From Candidatus Woesearchaeota archaeon (GTDB lineage Archaea > Nanoarchaeota > Nanoarchaeia > Woesearchaeales > UBA11576), in contig DUGW01000098.1 of assembly GCA_013331125.1 (NCBI GenBank), positions 1 to 5,688 on the forward strand: a stretch of 5,688 nucleotides of DNA, in the 5' to 3' direction. Both the position numbers and the translations under genes were made by a program. Position 1 is the stretch's first letter, and each line of letters begins with the position of its first letter. Of this stretch, positions 1 through 5,275 are shown piece by piece. The notes below the pieces were generated by a model, which saw nothing but the letters and a program-made list of their open reading frames with translations, had not been told where the DNA came from and searched no databases.

Positions 1-150
1 CCGGACAAGATCGCCGACCAGATCAGCGACGCCGTCCTGGACGCTCATATTGAAAAAGACCCCCAAGCCCGCGTGGCCTGCGAAACCATGGTCAAGACGC
101 TCCTGCTTCCAATAACCTTTAGACAATGCGTCGAGAAAACCCCTGAATGA
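1..150 (+). CDS. metK: S-adenosylmethionine synthetase, internal fragment (bacterial type), truncated at both ends
   Basis: Frame 1 reads [14 protein letters not shown], then a [10 protein letters not shown] segment and M-V-K-T. This is the strongly conserved N-terminal region of bacterial MetK (ATP + methionine to SAM), roughly residues 18-50. The family normally continues with G-M-V-x-V after V-K-T, but here the frame changes to unrelated L-L-L-P-I-T-F residues after base 99 and stops at 148-150. The homologous part is therefore only bases 1-99, about 33 of some 390 codons, and cannot be functional as it stands. By hand count 60 of these 99 bases are G or C, visibly richer than the flanking DNA. 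Archaea normally carry a divergent MAT lacking this sequence, so the piece looks foreign. The reverse strand is also open here, but that is the usual shadow frame of metK. Confidence 0.85.
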   Translation, partial: PDKIADQISDAVLDAHIEKDPQARVACETMVKTLLLPITFRQCVEKTPE

Positions 151-867
151 GTGGGAATTGACCTCGCAAGGCCGGCCTTCATGCTGCTTAGCGACAGCGG
201 CGATAGATTCATAGAGCATCACATGGAGAGATTCAAAGGTGCTGTGGTTCCCGAAGATGTCTGCGTAGAAGAAGATGCTGTCACCCTCACGTACTGCAGC
301 GACATAACCGCGCTGGTCATGGTCCGGAGTCCCCATAGCTACTATGTAATCCCTGAGGTCGGTCTGCCTGACCAATGAAGCATAGTCATGTGTCTGGCTC
401 TGCTGGGCGAACGATGTCATGGTAGCATTGATAGCAGACCATGCACGGTCCTGATGGATAGTCCCTGAGCGGGCGCAGGCTATAAGGATGGTCTTGACCT
501 TGCCGAAATGTCCATCTTGGATAAGGTCCTGGCGTTCCTCAGCGCAATGCACAGGAAGACGGAGGATGTCAGAATGCGGAGGGACAAGCACAGGATATAT
601 CGAAGCACGGTTCTGGGTATTGCCTTCAAGTATCATGCCAGAAGCGATGAAGACCATCTCATCAAGATAATTAGCTACATGGATATGGGGGATCTTGCCA
701 GATTCCCTGGCTATGAAATGGCCGGTCTCGATTGCCTGGTCAACAGTCAAGAAGGCGCTTGGAAACTTATCAGGGCCGTGGACAGGCACCCAGCAGAGAT
801 TCTTATAGGTCTGGACAGGACCAAGAACTATGTCCTCAAGTATTGCGGCTGCTTTGTTTTCTGTCAT
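100..867 (-). CDS. ARPP-1 domain-like protein, 3' end missing
   Basis: A minus-strand frame runs from ATG at 867-865 for 256 codons to base 100, where the metK fragment begins. It stays formally open to base 1, but the last 33 codons are just metK antisense. The protein resembles the ARPP-1 family (ARG and Rhodanese-Phosphatase-superfamily-associated Protein). It has an [10 protein letters not shown] opening (residues 15-24), F-L-T-V-D-Q-A near 39-45, [10 protein letters not shown] (79-88) and a V-L-V-P-P-H-S-D ... V-H-C-A-E-E block (93-111). The last two match the family's G-x-x-Q-N-R and V-P-x-x-S-x-x-x-x-P-V-x-C-x-E pattern. An R-G-Y-V-A-A-V segment (186-192) resembles the family's C-terminal part. 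No signal peptide or membrane segment is visible, so it is probably cytoplasmic. The biochemical role is unknown; the family name only records genomic association with ADP-ribosylglycohydrolase and phosphatase domains. A GGGGG stretch lies 5 bases before the ATG. The C-terminus is lost at the junction. Recognition was from memory of family motifs. Confidence 0.65.
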
Positions 868-901
868 AAAACCCCCTTAGGACCCTTTTGGAGGCCGAGC
901 G

Positions 902-911
902 TATATAAATT
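902..911 (-). promoter_or_regulatory. TATA box for the ARPP-1-like gene
   Basis: On the minus strand this reads ATTTATATA, close to the archaeal TATA consensus. A start site about 26 bases downstream would fall near base 880, giving a leader of some 13 bases that contains the G-rich run before the ATG at 867. Position and sequence support it; no expression evidence. Confidence 0.6.
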
Positions 912-948
912 TTGTGATGTTTGAGGACTTAAAAGTGGTACTAAATAG

Positions 949-957
949 TTATAAAAG
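949..957 (+). promoter_or_regulatory. TATA box for the small membrane protein gene
   Basis: TTATAAAAG lies 25-32 bases before the ATG at 981. At archaeal spacing the transcript would start at or within a few bases of the ATG, so the gene is probably leaderless; no Shine-Dalgarno site precedes the ATG. It is divergent to the TATA box at 902-911, so bases 868-980 form a two-way promoter region. Confidence 0.5.
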
Positions 958-980
958 GTCTTTCTGCTAGCGGAATCGAT

Positions 981-1160
981 ATGGTAAGCACCTTTGCTAT
1001 ATTTGTATTGGCCGCAGGCTCACTTGCGATAGCTAAAGGAGTGATAACATATGTGCTCTGCTGTAAGAGATATTCAAAGCAAGTCACATTGTTATTGACT
1101 GCGGGAATACCGGTGGTGACATTCCTGCTCATGTATCTCATACTGCAGCTCTTGTTCTAG
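981..1160 (+). CDS. Small two-helix membrane protein, unknown function
   Basis: This is a 59-residue frame from ATG 981 to TAG 1158-1160. It is almost entirely hydrophobic: helix one spans about residues 4-28 (rich in A, I, V, L, G), a short polar positively charged turn C-C-K-R-Y-S-K-Q lies at 27-34, and helix two runs from about 35 to 59, ending L-I-L-Q-L-L-F. The pattern is a helical hairpin with a basic loop; the positive-inside rule would put the loop on the cytoplasmic side. Two adjacent cysteines (27, 28) precede the loop. I do not recognise the family. Support comes from the promoter at the right distance, the clean two-helix pattern, and the fit into the gap ending 18 bases before the stop of the convergent gene. 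The longer frame on the opposite strand (1141-941) is less convincing. Confidence 0.6.
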   Translation: MVSTFAIFVLAAGSLAIAKGVITYVLCCKRYSKQVTLLLTAGIPVVTFLLMYLILQLLF

Positions 1161-1178
1161 AAGAATTCCAGAAAGGTT

Positions 1179-1499
1179 TCAGAACAATTTCTTCCTCAGC
1201 CCGGCATAGACTGCAGTGCCATCACCCATATCGATAGGACTGGTTAGGAGCGCTTCAAGATCATGCTGCTGCGCCATCCTATAAGTGAAAGTCCGGACAG
1301 CGGTCAACTGGTTATTCCTTATCTCCGGTCTGTTGTCAAGATATACAGCGAGACCATAAGGAAGACGTTTTTCCGGGTCGATGCGCACAACCTTCAGGCC
1401 TTCATCCTGAAATTGCTGCTGCAGTTCAGAATAATATGAATCGAACCCCTCTTTCTTCTTACCAAAAAGCCAATCGGTCAATGACATCAAGACATACAT
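1179..1499 (-). CDS. Hypothetical small protein
   Basis: A soluble-looking protein of 106 residues if it starts at ATG 1499; I do not recognise it. The N-terminus M-S-L-T-D-W-L-F-G-K-K-K is a short hydrophobic patch followed by lysines. A polar, glutamine-rich stretch follows (S-E-L-Q-Q-Q-F-Q-D-E), then segments suggesting alternating strands and helices (L-K-V-V-R-I-D, Y-G-L-A-V-Y-L-D, T-A-V-R-T-F-T-Y-R-M-A). It ends G-L-R-K-K-L-F. No catalytic or metal motif stands out and there are no cysteines. The start is uncertain: TTG 1514 would lie a few bases from the predicted transcript start, ATG 1499 has a GGGG nine bases upstream, and ATG 1487 begins the most protein-like sequence. It has its own promoter and is separated by about 150 bases from the operon upstream of it, so it is probably a single-gene unit. 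Confidence 0.7.
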   Translation of the reverse strand: MYVLMSLTDWLFGKKKEGFDSYYSELQQQFQDEGLKVVRIDPEKRLPYGLAVYLDNRPEIRNNQLTAVRTFTYRMAQQHDLEALLTSPIDMGDGTAVYAGLRKKLF

Positions 1500-1540
1500 A
1501 GGAATACGCCCCAAGCTCCAATGAGAGAGAAGTGAGGGAA

Positions 1541-1551
1541 GTTAATAAATT
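1541..1551 (-). promoter_or_regulatory. TATA box for the hypothetical gene at 1499-1179
   Basis: The minus strand reads AATTTATTAAC, a reasonable archaeal TATA box. The expected transcript start is near base 1520, giving a leader of about 20 bases to ATG 1499 or about 6 to TTG 1514. Confidence 0.45.
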
Positions 1552-1624
1552 ATGCCCTGCAAAATTTTATCAGACTGTCAATCAGACCGCTGCCATGACC
1601 AGACACTATAAGAAAAGGGCAGAC

Positions 1625-1641
1625 CAGACGAAAAATGTCTG
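1625..1641 (-). terminator. Possible transcript end signal after the DUF211-VIT-DJ-1 operon
   Basis: Ten bases past the stop codon of the DJ-1-like gene, CAGAC and GTCTG form a perfect 5-base inverted repeat around a 7-base loop. On the minus strand the loop contains TTTTT, and a second T-rich stretch (CCCTTTTCTT) follows some 15 bases further. Archaeal polymerase ends on T-runs, so this is a plausible end for the operon. On the plus strand the hairpin is followed by TTTT, but no plus-strand gene ends nearby. Confidence 0.35.
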
Positions 1642-1650
1642 TTTTATCCC

Positions 1651-2265
1651 TCACACCAGCAACCTGACGATTGCTTCTCCGAACTGCTTGGCAGCTTCAG
1701 GTCCATTGCCAGTGACTACCTTGCCGTCCACAGTCACAGGCTGGCCTGTGTAGCCGGCTGACTTGGCATTGATGTTATCCTTCTCAGACTCAAAGGCAGT
1801 GGCTTTCCTGTCCTGGAGAATGCCTGCATTAGCAATGATCGAAGGCGCTATACATATAGCTGCGACGACCTTGCCCTGGATAAGGGCATCACTGGCAAGC
1901 TTATGGGCATAACCATCATCAAAATAGACAGTCGCGCCAGGACCACCTACAAAGACGACAGCATCGAAGTCATAAGCGTCAGCCTCTGAGATGTCGATAT
2001 CGACCGGAGTGTTGCGGCCAAGCTTTCCCTTGGCTTCCTGAACGCCCTTGCTGGTGACAGTCACACTCGCACCAGCAGACTCAAATACCTCTTTAGGATC
2101 AAAGAACTCCTCATCACGGAAATTCTCAGGAGCCACGACCATAAGGATCTTCTTACCGGAAACCTTCACCTGTTCCACCTCCTGCTTGCCGACCTTCGCA
2201 CAACCTGCGACGAGCAGGAAAATGAATGAAAAGGCCATTATAAAATAAAAAATACCTGTTCTCAT
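1651..2265 (-). CDS. DJ-1/PfpI-family protein with lipoprotein signal
   Basis: A 204-residue protein (numbered from the ATG at 2265). It opens with a basic residue and a hydrophobic stretch (about 5-19), then L-L-V-A-G-C, a lipobox with the lipidated cysteine at residue 22, so it should be exported and membrane-anchored on the outer face. A DJ-1/PfpI domain follows: K-I-L-M-V-V-A-P-E-N-F-R-D-E-E (about 39-53, holding the conserved acidic residue of the active site), V-V-F-V-G-G-P-G (103-110), and the nucleophile elbow A-A-I-C-I-A-P-S with Cys 138. The residue after the cysteine is Ile rather than the His of PfpI proteases, as in DJ-1-type members, so protease activity is doubtful; glyoxalase, deglycase or chaperone-like roles have been claimed for relatives. 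The stop of the VIT-like gene overlaps this start as TGATG, so translation is probably coupled. A GTG directly upstream (2268) is an alternative start. It is the last gene of the operon. Confidence 0.88.
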   Translation of the reverse strand: MRTGIFYFIMAFSFIFLLVAGCAKVGKQEVEQVKVSGKKILMVVAPENFRDEEFFDPKEVFESAGASVTVTSKGVQEAKGKLGRNTPVDIDISEADAYDFDAVVFVGGPGATVYFDDGYAHKLASDALIQGKVVAAICIAPSIIANAGILQDRKATAFESEKDNINAKSAGYTGQPVTVDGKVVTGNGPEAAKQFGEAIVRLLV

Positions 2266-2846
2266 CACAAAACACCCAAATATGTGAGAATCAAAAATAT
2301 GCCTCCTATCAAAAAACCTGCAAAAAGCATCACCAGTCCTTGTTTGATGATGCTCTCATGAGCTATCTTGCCTGCAAACACGCCAAGTATGAAAAGGTTA
2401 ATGCCGACGAGGATCAATGAAAAATAATAAGCCCAGTCCATAGACAGCAGTCCAGGATTAACAAAAAAGAAAGGCAGTATCAGCATAAAAGCTATTATAA
2501 GAGGTATCACTCCATCCACAATACCGATGATCAAAGCCATCTTTTCACGTTTTCTTGAAAAAGTCGTGTTACTTAGGCTCTTCATGAGATGAGACTCGAT
2601 AGACCGGATCTTTTTCCTGATCTCTGCACGTTCAGCAGCATAAGAACCCCAGATACCAGAGACTGCCATGGCGACGCTTGCACCAACACTCGGGATTATC
2701 ACAAGTTCAGGATCACGGATTCCGCTCATGATGACCGCGACAACAATACCAAGAATGGTCAAAGCACCATCAAAACTATTGATGATAATATATCTTCTTA
2801 CAATCTCATGTTCTACAAGGATCTGAACATATTCCTTAAGACTCAT
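2265..2846 (-). CDS. VIT1/CCC1-family membrane protein, probable iron/manganese transporter
   Basis: A 193-residue integral membrane protein. The start I-V-R-R-Y-I-I-I-N-S-F-D-G-A-L-T-I-L-G and the following A-E-R-A-E-I-R-K are hallmarks of VIT1/CCC1-like proteins of the archaeal TIGR00267 type. Five hydrophobic segments are visible at about 26-42, 47-69, 103-128, 137-158 and 169-192, the family's usual number. Asp26 in the first segment and the D-G pair at 111-112 in the third are candidate ion-path residues. A charged cytoplasmic-type loop (70-102, rich in R, K and E) lies between segments two and three, where eukaryotic VIT1 has its metal-binding domain; here it is short. Relatives export Fe(II) or Mn(II) from the cytosol; the substrate here is inferred. 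An AGGTGA Shine-Dalgarno site overlapping the DUF211 stop lies 8 bases before the ATG, and the stop overlaps the next gene, so it is the middle gene of a three-gene operon. Confidence 0.85.
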   Translation of the reverse strand: MSLKEYVQILVEHEIVRRYIIINSFDGALTILGIVVAVIMSGIRDPELVIIPSVGASVAMAVSGIWGSYAAERAEIRKKIRSIESHLMKSLSNTTFSRKREKMALIIGIVDGVIPLIIAFMLILPFFFVNPGLLSMDWAYYFSLILVGINLFILGVFAGKIAHESIIKQGLVMLFAGFLIGGIFLILTYLGVL

Positions 2847-2854
2847 CGACTAAG

Positions 2855-2860
2855 TCACCT
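2855..2860 (-). promoter_or_regulatory. Shine-Dalgarno site of the VIT-like gene, overlapping the DUF211 stop
   Basis: The minus strand reads AGGTGA, where TGA is also the DUF211 stop codon. Spacing to the ATG at 2846 is 8 bases. A ribosome finishing DUF211 sits on the next gene's initiation site, which supports coupled translation and fixes the VIT-like start. Confidence 0.75.
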
Positions 2861-3178
2861 ATAAAACTCTTTCTTCTCATACTCGTGGAGCTTAAGCGCT
2901 TCAGGTTTCTCGCCTATCATGACACGGTCAACAGAATGGACAACAGCACCATAATCCTCAATAGTGCTGATTATCAGGTTAAAATGGAGGTCCTCACCCT
3001 CACAGACCACCTTCACAGACTCGGTCTTCTCATCTACATGATACACCATCACATCAGCGTTCTTGACACCATTGGACTTGCAAAGTGCCTGTGAGAACTC
3101 AACAATATTAGGCTTATGCGGCTTAAGGACATCAAGGACAAGCAAGCGCACTTTCTGACATTTCTCTTTCTTTGGCAT
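2855..3178 (-). CDS. DUF211 domain protein
   Basis: A 107-residue soluble protein that fills the whole DUF211 family length. Diagnostic features are V-R-L-L-V-L-D-V-L-K-P-H-K-P (residues 10-23), V-M-V-Y-H-V-D-E-K-T-E-S-V-K (43-56), a G-E-D-L-H-F segment (61-66), I-E-D-Y-G-A-V-V-H-S-V-D-R-V (73-86) and a charged tail ending E-Y-E-K-K-E-F-Y-R. The family is known mainly from archaea and forms a small alpha/beta ferredoxin-like fold; no biochemical function is established. Cysteines 7, 33 and 59 and histidines 21, 47, 65 and 81 could bind metal, which fits the downstream metal-transporter-like gene, but this is inference. ATG 3178 is preferred over the adjacent TTG 3181 because GAGGTGA lies 7 bases from the ATG. 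It is the first gene of the operon, with its own promoter. Confidence 0.88.
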   Translation of the reverse strand: MPKKEKCQKVRLLVLDVLKPHKPNIVEFSQALCKSNGVKNADVMVYHVDEKTESVKVVCEGEDLHFNLIISTIEDYGAVVHSVDRVMIGEKPEALKLHEYEKKEFYR

Positions 3179-3182
3179 CAAG

Positions 3183-3191
3183 ATTCACCTC
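3183..3191 (-). promoter_or_regulatory. Shine-Dalgarno site of the DUF211 gene
   Basis: The minus strand reads GAGGTGAAT, a near-perfect match to the archaeal 16S 3' end, ending a few bases before ATG 3178. It decides between ATG 3178 and TTG 3181 and implies that the operon transcript has a leader. Confidence 0.75.
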
Positions 3192-3216
3192 TTCCTGACT
3201 ATCTGAGGTGTTGGAG

Positions 3217-3226
3217 TTTTTAAAGG
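3217..3226 (-). promoter_or_regulatory. TATA box of the DUF211-VIT-DJ-1 operon
   Basis: The minus strand reads CCTTTAAAAA. A start about 26 bases downstream falls near base 3195, just upstream of the Shine-Dalgarno site at 3191-3183. It is divergent from the queH promoter at 3251-3259. Confidence 0.55.
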
Positions 3227-3250
3227 TTTTGGGCAAACCTGTAAGGAAAT

Positions 3251-3259
3251 CTATAATAA
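3251..3259 (+). promoter_or_regulatory. TATA box of queH
   Basis: CTATAATAA lies 23-31 bases before the ATG at 3282, so the transcript should begin at or next to the start codon (leaderless). No convincing Shine-Dalgarno site precedes the ATG. A second A/T stretch at 3264-3272 is too close to the ATG to serve. Confidence 0.5.
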
Positions 3260-3281
3260 TAGATACTTATTAACCACTGGT

Positions 3282-3818
3282 ATGAAGAAAAGACTGCTGC
3301 TACACGCATGCTGCGGGCCATGTTCCACACATAGTGTGAAGAAGTTGCTCGAAGATTATGAAGTGACGATGTTCTGGTACAACCCAAACATACACCCGTT
3401 CGGAGAGTATGTGCAGAGACTAGAGGCAGGTAAAGAGGTGGCAAAGAAACTAGGGGTCGAGCTGATCGAGCATCACTTTGATGTTGACAGATGGCTGGAG
3501 AAGATACAGGGATACGAAGAGCATCCAGAAGGAGGACTCAGATGCCAGATATGCTTCGCAGTGAGGCTGAAAGAGACAGCAGAATACGCAAAAGAGCACG
3601 GGTTCGATGCATTCACCACAACGATGACCATCTCACCGCATAAGGATGCAGACAAGATCAACAGGACAGGAAGACATTATGCAGAGAAGTCAGGGGTTGA
3701 GTGGGTGGAGAGCAATTTCAAGGCAGATGGCGGTTTCGGCAAGAGTGTCGAGATGAGCAAAGAGATGGGGATCTACAGGCAGAAGTTCTGCGGGTGTTTC
3801 TATTCGAGGATGCCGTAA
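3282..3818 (+). CDS. queH: Epoxyqueuosine reductase QueH
   Basis: A complete 178-residue protein of the QueH (formerly DUF208) family, which reduces epoxyqueuosine to queuosine at tRNA position 34. It is the last step of queuosine synthesis and an alternative to the cobalamin enzyme QueG. The family cysteines are all present: L-L-H-A-C-C-G-P-C-S (Cys 10, 11, 14), R-C-Q-I-C-F-A-V-R-L (Cys 88, 91) and Y-R-Q-K-F-C-G-C-F-Y-S (Cys 170, 172). These bind the iron-sulfur cluster and the additional iron in characterised members. Other matches are Y-N-P-N-I-H-P (33-39), E-Y-x-x-R-L, F-T-T-T-M-T-I-S-P-H-K (111-121) and a G-x-S-V-E-M-S-K-E segment. It is cytoplasmic with no signal peptide. Start ATG 3282 gives the standard N-terminus and lies at leaderless distance from a TATA box. 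The promoter of the next gene lies immediately after its stop. QueA is encoded on the opposite strand 1.4 kb away. Confidence 0.95.
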   Translation: MKKRLLLHACCGPCSTHSVKKLLEDYEVTMFWYNPNIHPFGEYVQRLEAGKEVAKKLGVELIEHHFDVDRWLEKIQGYEEHPEGGLRCQICFAVRLKETAEYAKEHGFDAFTTTMTISPHKDADKINRTGRHYAEKSGVEWVESNFKADGGFGKSVEMSKEMGIYRQKFCGCFYSRMP

Positions 3819-3820
3819 GA

Positions 3821-3828
3821 TTTAAATA
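3821..3828 (+). promoter_or_regulatory. TATA box of the ATP-grasp gene
   Basis: TTTAAATA begins two bases after the queH stop and lies 26-33 bases before ATG 3854, predicting a transcript start within a few bases of that ATG. It supports 3854 as the start over any upstream codon inside queH. Confidence 0.65.
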
Positions 3829-3853
3829 CGCTTGTTCTACAAAGTTCCCTGAA

Positions 3854-5275
3854 ATGAGAGGAGATATCCTTGTCGAGCCGGCAGGACAGAGAGCTGACCG
3901 CGTGTACCTATCCAAAAGACAGAGGGATAGCCTTGGCGTCGATGTCGGAAAAGAGTTGACGATATCATACGAAGGGAAGAGCAGAGAAGTCAAAGTCGTG
4001 AGCGCAAAAGAAGCCCATGCAAAAGAAAAGAGCAAGCTAAGGGTCTCAAAGAATATCCTCGGTTGCCTGGGCATCGAAGAGGGTGCAGACATAACATACA
4101 ACTATGAGGACGGAAGACTGGTCATAAGCCCCGGAGTAACTGTGGGTGTATATGCTCCTCAGACAGGTACCGGCGACAAGCCTTACCGCAAGCAGACAAC
4201 ATTCTTCAAAGAGCTCACAGAAGAAGGGAGGAAGATAGGTGTCCAGGTCTGCGTGTTCGCAGGCAAGGACTACTCTGCGCAGGGCAAGACAGTGGATGCA
4301 CAATTCTATGATCCTGAGACAGGCAGGTGGGCAAGAAAACAGATAAAGATGCCAGAGGTCGTATACGACCGAGGTGCGGGCATGACCTCTGCAGTACATA
4401 AGGCCATCCAGGATGCGGGAACCCTTCTCAATCCAAGAGAGTTGGGACTGCTCGTAGGAGATAAACAGGCGACCCATGATGCATTGCATAAGAAAGGAGT
4501 GAGATATGATACTAAAGTGCGGCAACCAGAGACGCATAGCTATTCAAAGAAGAACCTCGGAAAGATGATAGATAATCATGGCACCGTATTCCTGAAACCT
4601 CGGGCAGGGAGCCAAGGAACAGGGATAATCAGGGTCAAGAAGCTGGAAGACAAATTTGAGGTCAAGTACGAGGACAAGACCAAGCACGTGAAGAGAGGAG
4701 AGCTGCATGATACAGTCGATTCAGCAGCGTCAGAGATGACAGGTCGCGGTGTACAGTCAGATTATATCGTCCAGCAGGGCATCGACCTTCCCGAATACAA
4801 TGATGCAGTGTTCGATGTCAGGGTGATGCTGCACAAAGACGAGAAAGGGAGATGGCAGAGGACATCGATGATGGCAAGGGTCGGCAAGAAGGGAAGGGTC
4901 AATTCCAACACGTCTACAGGCGGAAGCGGAGTCAGGCTGAGCAAGATAATCAGTGATCTGTACGGCCAAGGGTTCTCACATGGCAGGCAGGACACAGTCG
5001 CGAACAATGTAAGACAGGCAGCGCATTCCACAGCTGAAGCCATAGAGGCGCATCTTGGAAAACCTGTCGGCGAGTTAGGTGTGGACATATGTCTTGACAG
5101 GGAGGGTAATGCATATGTCATCGAGGCCAATTCCAAACCCGGACGTGGAGTGAAGGCGCTTGACCAGGAATTCAGGCAGAAATCAGTCAGGAGCCCACTA
5201 CTCTATTCAAGATATCTGGCAAAGAAGATGAGAAAGGCACGCCGCAGCAGACTTATGGATGAAAGAGCAGCATAG
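3854..5275 (+). CDS. YheC/YheD-like ATP-grasp protein
   Basis: A 473-residue protein. Residues 1-95 form an N-terminal module with two similar halves ([14 protein letters not shown] and [13 protein letters not shown]), as in the beta-rich N-terminal domain of Bacillus YheC/YheD. It leads into V-T-V-G-V-Y (95-100), like the family's [15 protein letters not shown] (115-125) and M-P-E-V-V-Y-D-R (166-173) are also family-like. The ATP-grasp fold shows [14 protein letters not shown] (245-258, nucleotide lysine 248 and glycine loop), Y-I-V-Q-Q-G-I (304-310), F-D-V-R-V (320-324) and E-L-G-V-D-I ... V-I-E-A-N-S-K-P-G (407-430) with metal ligands D411, E424 and N426. Such enzymes ligate a carboxylate to an amine using ATP; the substrate is unknown. 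Bacillus relatives are linked to the spore coat, which cannot apply here. The tail is strongly basic ([10 protein letters not shown]). The open frame reaches back to 3701, but that part overlaps queH and is not family-like. Confidence 0.85.
   Translation: MRGDILVEPAGQRADRVYLSKRQRDSLGVDVGKELTISYEGKSREVKVVSAKEAHAKEKSKLRVSKNILGCLGIEEGADITYNYEDGRLVISPGVTVGVYAPQTGTGDKPYRKQTTFFKELTEEGRKIGVQVCVFAGKDYSAQGKTVDAQFYDPETGRWARKQIKMPEVVYDRGAGMTSAVHKAIQDAGTLLNPRELGLLVGDKQATHDALHKKGVRYDTKVRQPETHSYSKKNLGKMIDNHGTVFLKPRAGSQGTGIIRVKKLEDKFEVKYEDKTKHVKRGELHDTVDSAASEMTGRGVQSDYIVQQGIDLPEYNDAVFDVRVMLHKDEKGRWQRTSMMARVGKKGRVNSNTSTGGSGVRLSKIISDLYGQGFSHGRQDTVANNVRQAAHSTAEAIEAHLGKPVGELGVDICLDREGNAYVIEANSKPGRGVKALDQEFRQKSVRSPLLYSRYLAKKMRKARRSRLMDERAA

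Noticed and set aside
1..99. Continuation of the minus-strand ARPP-1-like frame to the window edge
   Set aside because: The plus strand encodes highly conserved MetK sequence; an open frame antisense to metK is a common shadow and does not resemble the ARPP-1 family.
151..924. Plus-strand frames at 151-378, 488-670 and 508-924
   Set aside because: They are antisense to the ARPP-1-like gene, overlap one another, and show no family motifs or promoters.
941..1141. Minus-strand 66-residue frame opposite the small membrane protein
   Set aside because: No promoter or Shine-Dalgarno site at its start, and the opposite strand gives a cleaner two-helix membrane protein with a placed TATA box. Some doubt remains.
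1559..1650. Repeated CAGAC-type words in the gap before the DJ-1-like stop, considered as a CRISPR or regulatory repeat array
   Set aside because: The words are only 5-6 bases long and irregularly spaced; only the CAGAC/GTCTG hairpin is worth noting.
1532..1753. Plus-strand 73-residue frame
   Set aside because: Its second half is antisense to the DJ-1-like gene and its first half covers the promoter of the neighbouring minus-strand gene; composition is not protein-like.
3701..3853. N-terminal extension of the ATP-grasp frame upstream of ATG 3854
   Set aside because: It overlaps the conserved QueH C-terminus in another frame, has no family-like sequence, and the TATA box at 3821-3828 points to 3854 as the start.
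4046..5136. Minus-strand frames opposite the ATP-grasp gene, up to 163 residues
   Set aside because: Cysteine-, serine- and leucine-rich shadow sequences antisense to a protein with recognisable catalytic motifs.
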